Both the position numbers and the translations under genes were made by a program. DNA of 64,000 nucleotides from Candidatus Bipolaricaulota bacterium (GTDB taxonomy: Bacteria > Bipolaricaulota > Bipolaricaulia > Bipolaricaulales > Bipolaricaulaceae). Shown piece after piece: positions 25,702 to 33,245 of the stretch (its first letter is position 1; each line of letters starts with the position of its first letter). Where the stretch lies: positions 40,944 through 104,943 of the forward strand of contig JAUQPF010000046.1 of NCBI GenBank assembly GCA_030550535.1, in the 5' to 3' direction. Below the pieces are notes generated by a model that saw only the letters and a list, made by a program, of their open reading frames with translations, was not told the DNA's origin and searched no databases.

Positions 25702-26679
25702 ATGGCCCAGGAAAACAATCTGCTTCTTTCGGTGAAGGACCTGCATACCTGGTACGAGCTGCGGAAGTGGGGGTTCATCCGGGTGGGCTACGTGCGCGCC
25801 CTGGACGGGGTGAACTTCGCGCTCCGCTACGGCGAGGCCCTGACCATCGTCGGGGAAAGCGGCTCGGGCAAAACCACGCTGCTCAAGACTATTCTGGGTT
25901 TGGTTCCTCCCACCAAGGGGGTCCTGGAGTTCGCGGGGAAACAGGTTACCGCGCGGAACCTGAGTTGGCTGCGCCGCCAGGTGGGCTATGTGCAGCAGGA
26001 CCCCTACGGCGCTTTGCCCCCGTTCATGAATGTACGGCGCATCCTCCTGGAGCCTTTGCTCATCAACAAAGTGGGCACACCCTTGGAACGCGAGGAGCGC
26101 ATCGTGGAGGTCTTGGAGGAGGTGCGCCTCACCCCCGTGGAGGACTTCCTTCCCAAGTTCCCCCATATGCTCTCCGGAGGGCAACAGCAACGCTTGGTCA
26201 TTGCCCGTGCTCTGGTCCTGCGCCCCAAGCTGATCGTAGCCGATGAGCCGGTCTCCATGCTCGATGCCTCGGTGCGCGTGGAAATTTTGGACCTCATGCG
26301 GCGGGTGCAGCAGGCCCATAACCTCGGGGTCATCTACATCACCCACGACCTCTCCACCGTGCGTTACTTTTCCGAGCGGGTGTTCATCATGTATGCCGCC
26401 AAGGTGATCGAGAAGGCGGGTGTGCGGGAGATCGTGCACAACCCCTTGCACCCCTATGCGCGGGCGTTGCTCGCGGCCATTCCTGATCCTGACTACGAGA
26501 ACGCCCTCAAGTTCAAAGACGTCCCTCCCGGCGAGCCCCCAAGCCTGGTGAACCCTCCGCCTGGATGCCGCTTCCATCCCCGTTGTACCCAGATGATCAA
26601 GGGCCTCTGCGACCAGAGGGAGCCCCCGGAGTTTGAGCCTGTCCCGGGGCATCTTGTCGCCTGCTGGCTCTACCAATGA
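25702..26679 (+). CDS. dppF: Oligopeptide ABC ATPase DppF-like (operon 2)
   Basis: A 325-residue ATPase partner of DppD: Walker A GESGSGKTTLL, Q-loop YVQQDPYGALPP, signature MLSGGQQQRLVIARAL, Walker B LIVADEPVSMLD, H-loop YITHDLSTV, and C-terminal GCRFHPRCTQM. Every catalytic motif is intact, in contrast to the operon 1 copy at 15128. It is preceded by GAGGTC just before the ATG, and its stop overlaps the next gene by 4 nt. Confidence 0.93.
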   Translation: MAQENNLLLSVKDLHTWYELRKWGFIRVGYVRALDGVNFALRYGEALTIVGESGSGKTTLLKTILGLVPPTKGVLEFAGKQVTARNLSWLRRQVGYVQQDPYGALPPFMNVRRILLEPLLINKVGTPLEREERIVEVLEEVRLTPVEDFLPKFPHMLSGGQQQRLVIARALVLRPKLIVADEPVSMLDASVRVEILDLMRRVQQAHNLGVIYITHDLSTVRYFSERVFIMYAAKVIEKAGVREIVHNPLHPYARALLAAIPDPDYENALKFKDVPPGEPPSLVNPPPGCRFHPRCTQMIKGLCDQREPPEFEPVPGHLVACWLYQ

Positions 26680-26882
26680 GGGATCGCCCGCTCATCTTCA
26701 TCCTGCTTGGGTCCTTGGGGCTCGTGGTGGGGGTGGTGTTGCCCTTCCTTATGGTGCTGAGGATCTTGGCCTCCACCTTTGCCCTGAACTTTTTGGCGTT
26801 CGCTTCGTCCGTGGGCGGGCTCTTTTTAGGGATGCTGGGTCTCGCGGAATATGTGCGCCCCGGCCGACGCGGACCGGACTGA
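26676..26882 (+). CDS. Small two-helix membrane protein
   Basis: A 68-residue protein with two predicted membrane helices (LIFILLGSLGLVVGVVLPFL and FLAFASSVGGLFLGMLGLA) and a positively charged tail (RPGRRGPD). It overlaps dppF by 4 nt at its start and the Nudix gene by 32 nt at its end. It belongs to the transporter operon by position. Family not recognised; it may be an accessory of the transporter or simply a co-transcribed membrane protein. Confidence 0.65.
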   Translation: MRDRPLIFILLGSLGLVVGVVLPFLMVLRILASTFALNFLAFASSVGGLFLGMLGLAEYVRPGRRGPD

Positions 26883-27375
26883 AGTCCTCTTTTCTGGACG
26901 ATTGTTCCGCGTCCTTCAACGCCGAACCCCCCAAGGGACACGGGAGGTCGTGGACCATCCCGGAGCAGTGGCCGTCCTCGTCACCGACGAAGATGGCCGC
27001 GTGCTCCTGGTGCGTCAGCACCGGGAGGGAGCGGGACGCGCGCTTTGGGAAATCCCTGCAGGCACCCTCGAGCCTGGGGAAAAGCCCTATGCCTGCGCCC
27101 AACGCGAGCTCCAAGAGGAAGCAGGCCTGTCCGGAAAACTTCGGTTTCTAGGGGTCATTTACCCTACGCCCGGCTACTCCACGGAGCGCCTCTTCCTCTT
27201 CGGGTTAACCGAACCACAGGCAAGGCCGAAGGCTCAGGGTGAGGTTGAGGAAGCGCGCTTTTTCACTGCGGAAGAAATCGCGGAACTTGCGCGGAGGGGT
27301 AGCGGGGACGGCAAAACCTTGGCCGCTTTGGCCCTCCTTTTTCTCGCCCGCCCCACAAAACGCCCTGCCCGCTAA
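26851..27375 (+). CDS. Nudix hydrolase, ADP-ribose pyrophosphatase type
   Basis: A 174-residue Nudix enzyme. The Nudix box [20 protein letters not shown] with the following AGL is complete (GX5EX7REUXEEXGU). Upstream [15 protein letters not shown] and downstream [14 protein letters not shown] are typical of ADP-ribose pyrophosphatases. It would clear ADP-ribose or related nucleoside diphosphates. Its ATG lies inside the preceding small gene, a 32-nt overlap; no alternative start with a better ribosome site is apparent. It converges with hutU, overlapping by 4 nt. Confidence 0.88.
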   Translation: MCAPADADRTEVLFSGRLFRVLQRRTPQGTREVVDHPGAVAVLVTDEDGRVLLVRQHREGAGRALWEIPAGTLEPGEKPYACAQRELQEEAGLSGKLRFLGVIYPTPGYSTERLFLFGLTEPQARPKAQGEVEEARFFTAEEIAELARRGSGDGKTLAALALLFLARPTKRPAR

Positions 27376-29045
27376 TCCTCGAGTTTAGGGATGCGAATGC
27401 CTCGCTCTTTGGCCACGCGGATGGCCTTTTCGTAGCCGGCGTCGGCGTGACGGGCCACACCCAGGCCGGGATCCACGGTGAGGACGCGCTCCAAACGCCG
27501 ATCCGCGGCCCTGGTTCCATCGGCCACAATGACCATCCCCGCGTGGATGCTCTTCCCAATCCCTACCCCGCCGCCGTGGTGCACAGCTACCCAGGTGGCC
27601 CCACACACGGCGTTGAGAAGGGCGTTGAGGATGGGCCAATCCGCGACAGCATCGGAGCCATCCCGCATCCCCTCCGTCTCCCGGTAAGGAGAGGCCACGG
27701 AACCCGAGTCCAGGTGATCCCGGCCGATCACAATGGGCGCCTTCACCTCGCCCTTGCGCACAAGTTCGTTGAAGAGGAGCCCGGCCGCGGCGCGCTCGCC
27801 GTACCCCAGCCAACAGATGCGCGCAGGAAGCCCCTGGAACCGCACTTTCTTCTCGGCCTTTTCGATCCAGCGACGCAGGGATTCGTCCTTGGGGAAGAGC
27901 TCCACCACCGCCCGGTCCGTGCGGTAGATGTCCGCGGGGTCGCCGGAGAGGGCCACCCAGCGGAACGGACCCTTCCCCTCGCAGAACATGGGGCGGATGT
28001 ACGCTTGGACAAACCCGGGGAAGGAGAAGGCGATCTCGTGGGGGAGGCCACCTTTTTCCGCCTGGGCGCGGATGGCGTTCCCGTAGTCGAACACCACGGC
28101 TCCCGCTTCCTTCATCTCCGCCATGGCCCGCACATGCCGCACCATGGACCGGTAGGAAAGCTCAATATAGCGCTGGGGATCCTCGCGCCGAAGCCTTAGA
28201 GCTTCTTGGTACGTCATCCCACCGGGGACGTAGCCGTTGAGCTCGTCGTGGGCAGCGGTCTGGTCGGTGACGACGTCGGGGATGATCCCGCGCCGCAAAA
28301 ACTCGGGGTAAATGTCGGCGGCATTCCCCAAAAGCCCAATGGAGATGGGCTCGCCCCTGCGCTTGTGCGCCAAGGCCAGGTCCAGGGCCTTATCCAGGGA
28401 GTCCGTCCAGGTGTCGAGCTGGCCCAGGGCGAGACGACGCTGGATCTTCTCGGGGTTGATCTCCACGATGATCCCCACGCCCTCGTTCATGGTGATGGCC
28501 AAGGGCTGAGCTCCGCCCATCTCCCCCAGGCCCGCGGTGAGGACGAGCTTCCCCCGCAGGGTCCCATCGAAGTGCTGGCGGGCGCACTCCGCCAAGGTCT
28601 CGTACGTGCCCTGCAGGATCCCCTGGGTGCCGATGTAGATCCAGGATCCCGCGGTCATCTGGCCGTACATGGTGAGGCCGAGCCGCTCCAGCTCCCGGAA
28701 CTTCTCCCAGGTGGCCCACTCCGGAACGAGCATGGCGTTCACGATGAGCACCCGCGGCGCATCCTCGTGGGTTTTGAAGATGGCCACAGCCCTTCCGGAT
28801 TGCACCACCAGGGTCTCGTCGTTTTCAAGCGCTCTAAGGCAACGCACGATGCGGTCAAAATCCTCCCAGGAGCGGGCGGCCTTGCCGGTTCCGCCATAGA
28901 CGATGAGGTGGGCGGGGTCCCCGGCCACCTCGGGGTCCAGGTTGTTCATGAGCATGCGCAACGCGGCTTCCTGGAGCCACCCCTTGCAGGTGAGCTTCGT
29001 CCCCCGGGGCGCCCGTACCTCCCGCACGCCGATCGCGTCCCCCAT
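27372..29045 (-). CDS. hutU: Urocanate hydratase
   Basis: A 557-residue urocanase, the second step of histidine degradation (urocanate to imidazolonepropionate), cytosolic and NAD-dependent. Full-length family features include [19 protein letters not shown], the glycine-rich NAD region [42 protein letters not shown] and [15 protein letters not shown]. The ATG at 29045 is set by homology and by a GGAGGGG site just upstream; the open frame continues well beyond it without homology. No other hut gene is in the window. It fits the amino-acid-using lifestyle suggested by the peptide transporters and VorDABC. Confidence 0.96.
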   Translation of the reverse strand: MGDAIGVREVRAPRGTKLTCKGWLQEAALRMLMNNLDPEVAGDPAHLIVYGGTGKAARSWEDFDRIVRCLRALENDETLVVQSGRAVAIFKTHEDAPRVLIVNAMLVPEWATWEKFRELERLGLTMYGQMTAGSWIYIGTQGILQGTYETLAECARQHFDGTLRGKLVLTAGLGEMGGAQPLAITMNEGVGIIVEINPEKIQRRLALGQLDTWTDSLDKALDLALAHKRRGEPISIGLLGNAADIYPEFLRRGIIPDVVTDQTAAHDELNGYVPGGMTYQEALRLRREDPQRYIELSYRSMVRHVRAMAEMKEAGAVVFDYGNAIRAQAEKGGLPHEIAFSFPGFVQAYIRPMFCEGKGPFRWVALSGDPADIYRTDRAVVELFPKDESLRRWIEKAEKKVRFQGLPARICWLGYGERAAAGLLFNELVRKGEVKAPIVIGRDHLDSGSVASPYRETEGMRDGSDAVADWPILNALLNAVCGATWVAVHHGGGVGIGKSIHAGMVIVADGTRAADRRLERVLTVDPGLGVARHADAGYEKAIRVAKERGIRIPKLED

Positions 29046-29061
29046 ATGCCCCTCCGACCGT

Positions 29062-29090
29062 ATGTTAGGGGTAAAGCTTCCCTGGGCCAA
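29062..29090 (-). promoter_or_regulatory. hutU promoter
   Basis: Minus-strand TTGGCC (29090-29085), a 17-nt spacer and TAACAT (29067-29062). The transcript would start close to the Shine-Dalgarno, about 10 nt before the ATG. Confidence 0.6.
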
Positions 29091-29128
29091 GGGAACCAGG
29101 AGCTTCGGGGCGCTCGGCGCGGTTTGGT

Positions 29129-29134
29129 TACAAT
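29129..29134 (+). promoter_or_regulatory. -10 box before the small barrel-like protein
   Basis: TACAAT lies 35 nt before the ATG at 29170, with AAAGGAG (29161-29167) as ribosome-binding site. No convincing -35 was seen. It is divergent from the hutU promoter within 124 nt. Confidence 0.4.
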
Positions 29135-29169
29135 GGCTCATCCTCAAGGGAAACGGAGGGAAAGGAGCC

Positions 29170-29646
29170 ATGCGGAGAATTTTGGCAAGCGTGCTTTTGG
29201 CTGCGGTTTTGGGGACGATGAGTGGATTCGCCCAGAACCGTTTAGGTGTGGGCGGAAGCTTCGCCCTGGGCACCCCCGTTTTGGACGTCTTCCTTGAGCT
29301 TCCCGCGAAGGACACCGCCACCCGGTTCACCCTGGGCATTTGGGCCATTGCCCCGGGCGGCAACATGGCGTTTTCCGTGGACGCAAGCTTCTTGTTTACT
29401 CCGGTCTTCGGCGGTTTCCATACGTATTTCGGTGGCGGAGTCGGCGGGGTAGCTGTGGTCGCCGGAGGCCTGGGTGGGGTCGCGTCCATAAGCCTCACCG
29501 TCAACGCCCTCGGTGGGGCGTACTTCCCCGTCACGGAAACGTTCGCCCTTTATGGACAGGTCAAACTTTTGGGCGTGATCAATCTCGCGGTCATGTCCAT
29601 CAACGCCCTCCTCATGCCGGGGTTCGGGATCGCCGTGAATTTCTGA
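29170..29646 (+). CDS. Secreted, probably outer-membrane, small beta-barrel-like protein
   Basis: A 158-residue exported protein. The signal peptide ([21 protein letters not shown]) is followed by a Gly-rich alternating strand pattern ([43 protein letters not shown]). It ends GFGIAVNF with a terminal Phe, as outer-membrane barrels often do. No specific family recognised. A clear ribosome site and a strong terminator flank it, so it is a single-gene unit. Confidence 0.72.
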   Translation: MRRILASVLLAAVLGTMSGFAQNRLGVGGSFALGTPVLDVFLELPAKDTATRFTLGIWAIAPGGNMAFSVDASFLFTPVFGGFHTYFGGGVGGVAVVAGGLGGVASISLTVNALGGAYFPVTETFALYGQVKLLGVINLAVMSINALLMPGFGIAVNF

Positions 29647-29676
29647 GACGTCCATCCCGCCATTGCATGGGAAGGA

Positions 29677-29704
29677 AAAGGGGCCATGGTGGCCCCTTTT
29701 TCTT
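29677..29704 (+). terminator. Rho-independent terminator
   Basis: A 9-bp stem AAAGGGGCC/GGCCCCTTT with loop ATGGT, followed by TTCTT. It ends the barrel-protein transcript. Confidence 0.9.
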
Positions 29705-29760
29705 CGTCCCAATGCTCCGCTGTCCTTGTGCATGATCCTTGACCCTCTCACACTCCTCCC

Positions 29761-31452
29761 GTGAAGTGGGCGCTGGCCATCCTTGTGGGAGGAGCCCTTC
29801 TTTTGTTGTTCTGGGGGTTGAGCCTCCGATCTCCCGCGGAGCTTGCCCCCTACGAGAGGCTTTCCCTGGCGTTGACCGCGCCGGAAACGCACCTCCCTGA
29901 GCTTTGGGAACTTGCAACGCGCAAGGACGCGGCCGGTTGGGTGGCCCGCGTGGAGCTCGCGCGGGTGCTTTTGGCTCAAGGGCAAGCCGTATCGGCCGCA
30001 CGGCTTCTGCGGGAAGCCCTGGACCTGCGCGAGGCTCGGGAAGCGCGAAGGCTCTTGGCTCGGGCGCTGGAAACCTCTGGCCAAATCGCCGAAGCCTTGG
30101 CCGAGTGGAAAAAGCTTCTTCCGGACCGCGAGGCTGCGGAGGCCGTCCTGCGCCTAGAGAGGGATGGGCTCACCGCGGGCAAAGTTTTGGTGGACGCCGG
30201 TGCGTATACCCAGGCTTTGCAAGCCCTCAACAGGCTCAGCTCTTCCAACGCTTGTCTTCTGCGCGCCCAAGCCCTGGCGGGCTTGGGCAGGCTGCGGGAA
30301 GCCGCTCAGGAATACGAGAAATACCTCGCGTTGAACCCTAAGGATGCACAGGCTCAGGTTCAGTACGGCCAAATTTTGGAGCGGTTGGGAGAGGTGGGAA
30401 AGGCGGAGGCGGCCTACCGGGCCGCGGGCGAAGCGGGAGCCTACCGATTAGGGCTCCTTCTCGAAAGCCGGGGGCAAACCCCGGAGGCCCTTGCGGCCTA
30501 TCTGCGCTCGGGGGAACCCGAGGCTCGTTGGCGGGCTGCCCGCTTATTGGAAGCCCAAAATCGTGTTCAGGAAGCGCTCGCCATCTATCAAGAGCTTGCC
30601 AAAGGTTCGGCGCGCGTGGCCGACGACGCTGCCCTGCGCTGCTACCTTCTTCTCTCCCGCCAAGGGCGAATCCTAGAAGCCAACGCCTTCAAAAATCGTC
30701 TTCCTCCTGCGTTCCTCTGGCTTTTGGGTGAGGAAACCCCGCCGCTTCTCGTGCCGGATCCGCGGGACGACCTCCCGGACGCCGTGGCGCTGGCCGAGGC
30801 CTTGGTGGCACGTTTTCCTAAACATGGCAGGGAGTGGGCCCAGATCGTCCTCGAGATGGCATTGAACAGGGCTTCTCCTGCGGAGGCCCTGGCCATTGGG
30901 GAGTGGTATGCGCGACACGGGGATTGGCGCCAAGCTTTCGCCATCGGCGTGCGTGTCCTTGCCCGGCTTCCTTGTCCGCGGGCCTACCGGTTGGCCTATC
31001 CGCGGGCCTGGGAGGAGAGCGTCCGGCGCTGGACTAGCGCATATAACGTCGATCCCCTTTTGGTCTGGGCGGTGATGCGCGAGGAAAGCGGATTTCTCGC
31101 GAGCGCCGTTTCCCGCTCGGGGGCCTGCGGCCTCATGCAGCTCCTGCCTTCCACCGCCCGCTGGATTGCCGAGGATAAGCTGCGCATCCCTTACCAGGAG
31201 GATCTCCTTTTCGACCCGGACTACAACGTCCGTCTAGGCACCTGGTACCTGCGCCATCTCCTCGATCAATTCGGGGGGGATGTAGTCTGGGCGGTGGCGG
31301 CTTATAACGGCGGACCAGGGAACCTGCGCCGCTGGACCGCCGGTCTTTCGGACCCTCTGGATCTCCCGGCCGCCTTGAACTCCACGGAAACGCGGGAGTA
31401 CCTGGTGAAGGTGCTCAACGCCTGGCTCATTTACCGCTGGCTCTACCGGTAA
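29761..31452 (+). CDS. TPR-repeat lytic murein transglycosylase (SLT family)
   Basis: A 563-residue protein with an N-terminal hydrophobic segment (WALAILVGGALLLLFWGL) as signal or anchor. A long TPR/superhelical region (about 60-400) includes AAQEYEKYLALNPKDAQAQ. A C-terminal SLT catalytic domain follows with MREESGF carrying the catalytic Glu, SRSGACGLMQLLPSTA, and AAYNGGPGNLRRW. It resembles Slt70-type enzymes that cleave peptidoglycan in the periplasm. GTG 29761 is used; there is no Shine-Dalgarno. Confidence 0.9.
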   Translation: MKWALAILVGGALLLLFWGLSLRSPAELAPYERLSLALTAPETHLPELWELATRKDAAGWVARVELARVLLAQGQAVSAARLLREALDLREAREARRLLARALETSGQIAEALAEWKKLLPDREAAEAVLRLERDGLTAGKVLVDAGAYTQALQALNRLSSSNACLLRAQALAGLGRLREAAQEYEKYLALNPKDAQAQVQYGQILERLGEVGKAEAAYRAAGEAGAYRLGLLLESRGQTPEALAAYLRSGEPEARWRAARLLEAQNRVQEALAIYQELAKGSARVADDAALRCYLLLSRQGRILEANAFKNRLPPAFLWLLGEETPPLLVPDPRDDLPDAVALAEALVARFPKHGREWAQIVLEMALNRASPAEALAIGEWYARHGDWRQAFAIGVRVLARLPCPRAYRLAYPRAWEESVRRWTSAYNVDPLLVWAVMREESGFLASAVSRSGACGLMQLLPSTARWIAEDKLRIPYQEDLLFDPDYNVRLGTWYLRHLLDQFGGDVVWAVAAYNGGPGNLRRWTAGLSDPLDLPAALNSTETREYLVKVLNAWLIYRWLYR

Positions 31453-31455
31453 AAT
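31450..31455 (+). promoter_or_regulatory. -10 box of the CDF exporter gene
   Basis: TAAAAT overlaps the stop codon of the transglycosylase gene and ends 6 nt before the GTG at 31462. No strong -35. Confidence 0.4.
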
Positions 31456-31461
31456 GGGATC

Positions 31462-32349
31462 GTGGGAAGGGCAAAAACCGAACAACGCCTCCTTTGGGCT
31501 TTGTCCCTCGGCCTTTTGGTGTTCGCGGCGGAGCTCCTCACCGGGCTTTTCGTCGGCAGCTTGGCGCTTCTTGCGGACTCCGCGCACGTTTTTTTGGATG
31601 TGGCGGCTTTGGGGCTGGCCTACCTGGGTGCCCGTCTTTCCCGCCGGCCGCCCACCGCCCGCTACACCTACGGCCTCCGTCGGGTGGAGGTGCTCACGGC
31701 GGCGGTGAATGGGCTGGCCCTCCTTCTTCTTTTGGGCTTCGTGGGCAAGGAGGCCCTGGCGCGGTTGAGCATGCCCCGCGCGGTGCACGCCGAGCCCATG
31801 CTTGGTGTGGCCGTGGCCGGTCTTTTGGCCAACCTTTTCATGGCCGGGCTCCTTCGCCATCACGAGGAAGAGGATCTCAACATGCGCGCGGCTTTCCTTC
31901 ACGTCCTGGGCGATGCGTTGGGTTCGCTTGCCGCCATCGCCGCGGGGTTCGTGATCCTCCTCACGGGTTGGAGCATGGCGGACCCGCTGGCCAGCTTGGC
32001 CATCGTGACGGTGGTAGGGATAGGGGCCGTGCGCCTCCTGCGCCGTGCGTTCCGCATCCTTGCCGAAGGGGTGCCTGAAGGTCTGGATGCCCACCACATC
32101 GCTCAACGTATCCTTGCGGTTCCGGCGGTAAAGGACGTGCACGATCTGCACCTCTGGTCCATCGGGCCAGGCTTTCCCGCGCTGAGCGCCCATGTCGTGG
32201 TGGACGCGGAATCCATGGACGAGGCCGACGCCCTGGCCGCCCAATTGCGCCGGCTCCTCCGGGAGGAATTCGGCCTTGCTCATGTGACCATCCAGCTGGA
32301 AAGAAGCCTCTGCGATGCGCCGTGCTGCAACGGGGTGAAGGGGGCTTAG
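31462..32349 (+). CDS. Cation diffusion facilitator (zinc/cobalt-type efflux)
   Basis: A 295-residue CDF transporter exporting divalent metal against protons. Six membrane helices are expected. The metal-site pairs DSAHVFLD (helix 2) and HVLGD (helix 5) match the CzcD/ZitB H/D pattern. A cytosolic C-terminal dimerisation domain has KDVHDLHLWSIGPG, with a Cys-rich tail (CDAPCCNG) that could bind metal. The GTG at 31462 lies 9 nt past the previous stop and 6 nt past a TAAAAT box. It ends TAG overlapping the next GTG by one base. Confidence 0.9.
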   Translation: MGRAKTEQRLLWALSLGLLVFAAELLTGLFVGSLALLADSAHVFLDVAALGLAYLGARLSRRPPTARYTYGLRRVEVLTAAVNGLALLLLLGFVGKEALARLSMPRAVHAEPMLGVAVAGLLANLFMAGLLRHHEEEDLNMRAAFLHVLGDALGSLAAIAAGFVILLTGWSMADPLASLAIVTVVGIGAVRLLRRAFRILAEGVPEGLDAHHIAQRILAVPAVKDVHDLHLWSIGPGFPALSAHVVVDAESMDEADALAAQLRRLLREEFGLAHVTIQLERSLCDAPCCNGVKGA

Positions 32350-33245
32350 TGCGTACCGTCATCCTTGCCGGAGGGTTTGCCACGCGCCTTTGGCCCATCA
32401 CTTGGGAACGCCCTAAACCCCTCTTGCCCATCGCAGGCAGACCCCTTTTGGACTACATCCTGGAGTTGATCCCGGCCGAATTCTTTCCCGTGATCGTCTC
32501 CGTGAACGAACGTTTTTCTCTGGCGTTTCAGGCTTGGGCTCAAGGCAAACCCGTAGAGCTTGTGGTGGAGCCAAGCACCCGGGAGGAGGAAAAACTCGGA
32601 GCGGTGCGGGCCTTAGCCTGGCTTGTGGAGCACCTCTCCCTTCGGGAAGACCTTTTGGTCATTGCCGGCGATAACTGGCTGCGTTTGGATCTGCGCAGGT
32701 TCGTGGAGCGGGCAAGGGGGCGAGCCACGGTGGCCCTCTTTCCCCTGGGGGACCCGGCCCGGGCGCGCCGGCGCTACGGCGTGGCCGTGCTCCGAGGCGA
32801 GCGCATCCTCGCCTTTCAGGAAAAGCCCGACGAACCCTTTTCTGATCTGGTGAGCACGGCCTGTTATTTCTTTCCTCAAAGCGTGCTTCCGCTGCTTTCG
32901 GAGTTCGTGCACACGGCACCCGTGGGGCACGACGCCCCCGGCTACTTCTTGGCCTGGCTTTTGGCGCGCCAGGAGATCCGGGGGTTCACGGAGGTGGAGG
33001 AGTGGCTGGACATCGGGGATCGGCAATCCTATCTTGAGGCCAACCTCCGGGTGACCGGCGGACGGAGTTGGATCCACCCGGAGGCGGAGGTACGGGACTC
33101 CCTTGTGGAACGCTCCGTGGTCCTCGGCCCAGCCCAGATCTTCCGTTCCCGTCTTTGGGACTGTGTGGTGGACGAAGGCGCTCGTCTGGAAAGCGTGGAG
33201 CTTCGCGAAAGTCTTGTGGGCAAGGGAAGCTGGCTTCGCGGTTAG
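32349..33245 (+). CDS. Sugar-phosphate nucleotidyltransferase
   Basis: A 298-residue NTP-transferase: LAGGFATRLWPIT and KPLLPIAGRP (nucleotide and catalytic Lys region) at the start, LLVIAGDNWL for the metal-binding Asp, and EVEEWLDIGDRQSYLEAN. The C-terminus has hexapeptide-like SWIHPEAEVRDSLVERSVVLGP. It activates a sugar 1-phosphate (glucose or mannose type) to an NDP-sugar; which sugar is not decided. The GTG start overlaps the CDF stop (TAGTG). It converges on polA with a 4-nt overlap. Confidence 0.85.
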   Translation: MRTVILAGGFATRLWPITWERPKPLLPIAGRPLLDYILELIPAEFFPVIVSVNERFSLAFQAWAQGKPVELVVEPSTREEEKLGAVRALAWLVEHLSLREDLLVIAGDNWLRLDLRRFVERARGRATVALFPLGDPARARRRYGVAVLRGERILAFQEKPDEPFSDLVSTACYFFPQSVLPLLSEFVHTAPVGHDAPGYFLAWLLARQEIRGFTEVEEWLDIGDRQSYLEANLRVTGGRSWIHPEAEVRDSLVERSVVLGPAQIFRSRLWDCVVDEGARLESVELRESLVGKGSWLRG

